In this document: in pieces, positions 63,210 through 64,000 of the stretch
Position numbering within the stretch: the first letter of the stretch is position 1
Layout of the letters: each line of letters starts with the position of its first letter
Assembly: GCA_013298865.1 (NCBI GenBank)
Contig: JAAFJL010000002.1
Span: forward strand, 1-64,000
DNA length: 64,000 nt
DNA from: Cytophagales bacterium
GTDB lineage: Bacteria; Bacteroidota; Bacteroidia; Cytophagales; Spirosomataceae
Direction of reading: 5' to 3'
Notes under the pieces: generated by a model
Told to the model about the DNA's origin: nothing
The model's database searches: none
Seen by the model: only the letters and a program-made list of their open reading frames with translations
Translations under genes and position numbers: made by a program

Positions 63210-64000
63210 CTATGGATTTGGTACAATCAATTTATTTGTGGAAATTTCCCCGCTTGGTATGGGCCAAACATAATTACTGGCAGTAATCAAAACAAGTGGT
63301 GCTGTGCCAATTGAGCCTGTTTTGGCAGGTAAAGTCTGTAATTTTCTTTGTAAATCGAATAGTCTGAAACCTTCTCCTAATAATTCTATTCTTCTCTCTG
63401 TCATGATAGTATTCACTAAATTTTCTTTAGAATTTATCTCTGATTCTGGAAAAACATGATTTGGATTTGAACGATTTCTCACTGCTTTCAACAATGCCGT
63501 GGCAGTTGCTAAATCATTATTATTGGCTGCTGCTTCGGCATAATTTAACAAAACTTCTGCGTAGCGTATTACAGGCACATAATCACGAAATGGAGCTGTC
63601 GTGATGGCAAACTTTCTGAGTACTTTCTGTTTTGCTGAATTAGTAGAAATCAAACTCGAACGGGCATCTGCACTTGAATTCAGTGCTGGATTGTTTGAAA
63701 TCCCTGCCGTAGCCAAAAAGATAATTGGTTGGCTTAAATAATTAAATGCTAATGCACTCTGCGAAGCGGGCGTTTCGGTTGTACTGTTGGCAAAAGGAAT
63801 TGAAAAAATTGCCTCTGAACCCGTATAGCTTCCCCCAAAAATCGTGGCAAAATTACTTTCCAATTTATGAGTCAAACTCCCTGTTACATATTGAAAAGGA
63901 GTATTTTGCGAAACAATTTTCTGACACTCTTTCACCACATTCTGATAATCTCCTTGAATCAGATAAACCCTTGTTTTTAGAGAAATTGCAGTACTTTTCT
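63210..64000 (-). CDS. SusD/RagB-family lipoprotein, C-terminal part (runs off the window)
   Basis: The frame stays open to the right edge, with no stop between 63938 and 64000. The GTG near 63938 is not a real start, since the preceding codons read as a continuing SusD helix (AISLKTRVYLIQGDYQNVV). The visible part of about 263 residues contains the SusD C-terminal signature: RYAEVLLNYAEAAANNND, LLKAVRNRSNP and TERRIELLGEGFRLFDLQR. It ends in YVWPIPSGEI. This is a second SusC/D-type nutrient uptake locus whose SusC probably lies beyond 64000. Confidence 0.92.
   Translation of the reverse strand, partial: KSTAISLKTRVYLIQGDYQNVVKECQKIVSQNTPFQYVTGSLTHKLESNFATIFGGSYTGSEAIFSIPFANSTTETPASQSALAFNYLSQPIIFLATAGISNNPALNSSADARSSLISTNSAKQKVLRKFAITTAPFRDYVPVIRYAEVLLNYAEAAANNNDLATATALLKAVRNRSNPNHVFPESEINSKENLVNTIMTERRIELLGEGFRLFDLQRKLQTLPAKTGSIGTAPLVLITASNYVWPIPSGEISTNKLIVPNP

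Noticed and set aside
1-64000. CRISPR arrays, rRNA genes, complete insertion sequences, phage genes
   Set aside because: I saw no regularly spaced repeats, rRNA segments, DDE/HUH transposases or phage structural genes.

Overview
The window comes from a Bacteroidota chromosome, most likely Cytophagales (Spirosomataceae/Arcicella/Emticicia-like; the genus is a guess from overall look, not a search). The DNA is AT-rich. The lineage markers are SusC/SusD pairs, an ECF sigma/FecR couple feeding a SusC with an STN domain, a type IX secretion (T9SS) type A C-terminal domain, Bacteroidota-style TAnnTTTG promoter boxes, and long runs of secreted enzymes. No gene-free stretch exceeds 300 bases.

Layout. 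(1) 1-1850, plus strand: dapA, a Dabb-domain protein and a small lipoprotein closed by a strong terminator. (2) 1845-23093, minus strand: a polysaccharide utilisation locus of 15 genes. Reading in the direction of transcription it holds ECF sigma, FecR, SusC (STN + plug + barrel), SusD, an unknown secreted protein, two FG-GAP repeat proteins, an unknown secreted protein, a GH9 endoglucanase-like enzyme, a sulfatase, a DUF5060/DUF4038-type glycosidase, a jacalin-like lectin, a sugar isomerase-like TIM barrel, a CE7 acetyl esterase and a second sulfatase. The enzyme set points to a sulfated, O-acetylated polysaccharide. (3) 23154-32273: housekeeping and miscellaneous genes (SGNH esterase, UMF1-type MFS transporter, tRNA-Val, mog, an Rpn-like nuclease, a YyaL-like protein, a T9SS cargo protein, a FAD oxidoreductase). 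(4) 32313-40359, minus strand: a surface-polysaccharide operon (DPM-like GT2, UDP-galactopyranose mutase, a large membrane-anchored unknown, an AlgI-like MBOAT acyltransferase, an AlgJ/X-like SGNH partner, a CHAD-like protein). It is followed by tatD and a GT2/NodB deacetylase pair.

(5) 43170-49997, plus strand: the most interesting region, a tight five-gene cassette. It encodes a small helical protein, a MoxR AAA+ ATPase, a 242-residue adaptor-like protein, an 843-residue vWA plus predicted beta-propeller protein, and a 582-residue protein ending in an alpha-solenoid of TPR-like repeats. The architecture matches the MoxR-vWA-beta-propeller ternary ('bpX') systems, predicted by comparative genomics as NTP-dependent conflict/chaperone systems but with no mechanism known to me. 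A CDP-alcohol phosphatidyltransferase and an orphan ABC ATPase follow directly.

(6) 51669-64000: parC, a MITE-like 162-bp palindrome, a Nudix hydrolase, a TM2-domain lipoprotein, xylB, ansA, ruvC, a flippase-like membrane protein translationally coupled to a GT2, a lipoprotein of unknown function, and a second susD-like gene that runs off the right edge. Gene starts were moved inward from the longest possible frame wherever a signal peptide or conserved N-terminus marked a better start. All family calls rest on reading motifs and no database search was run.
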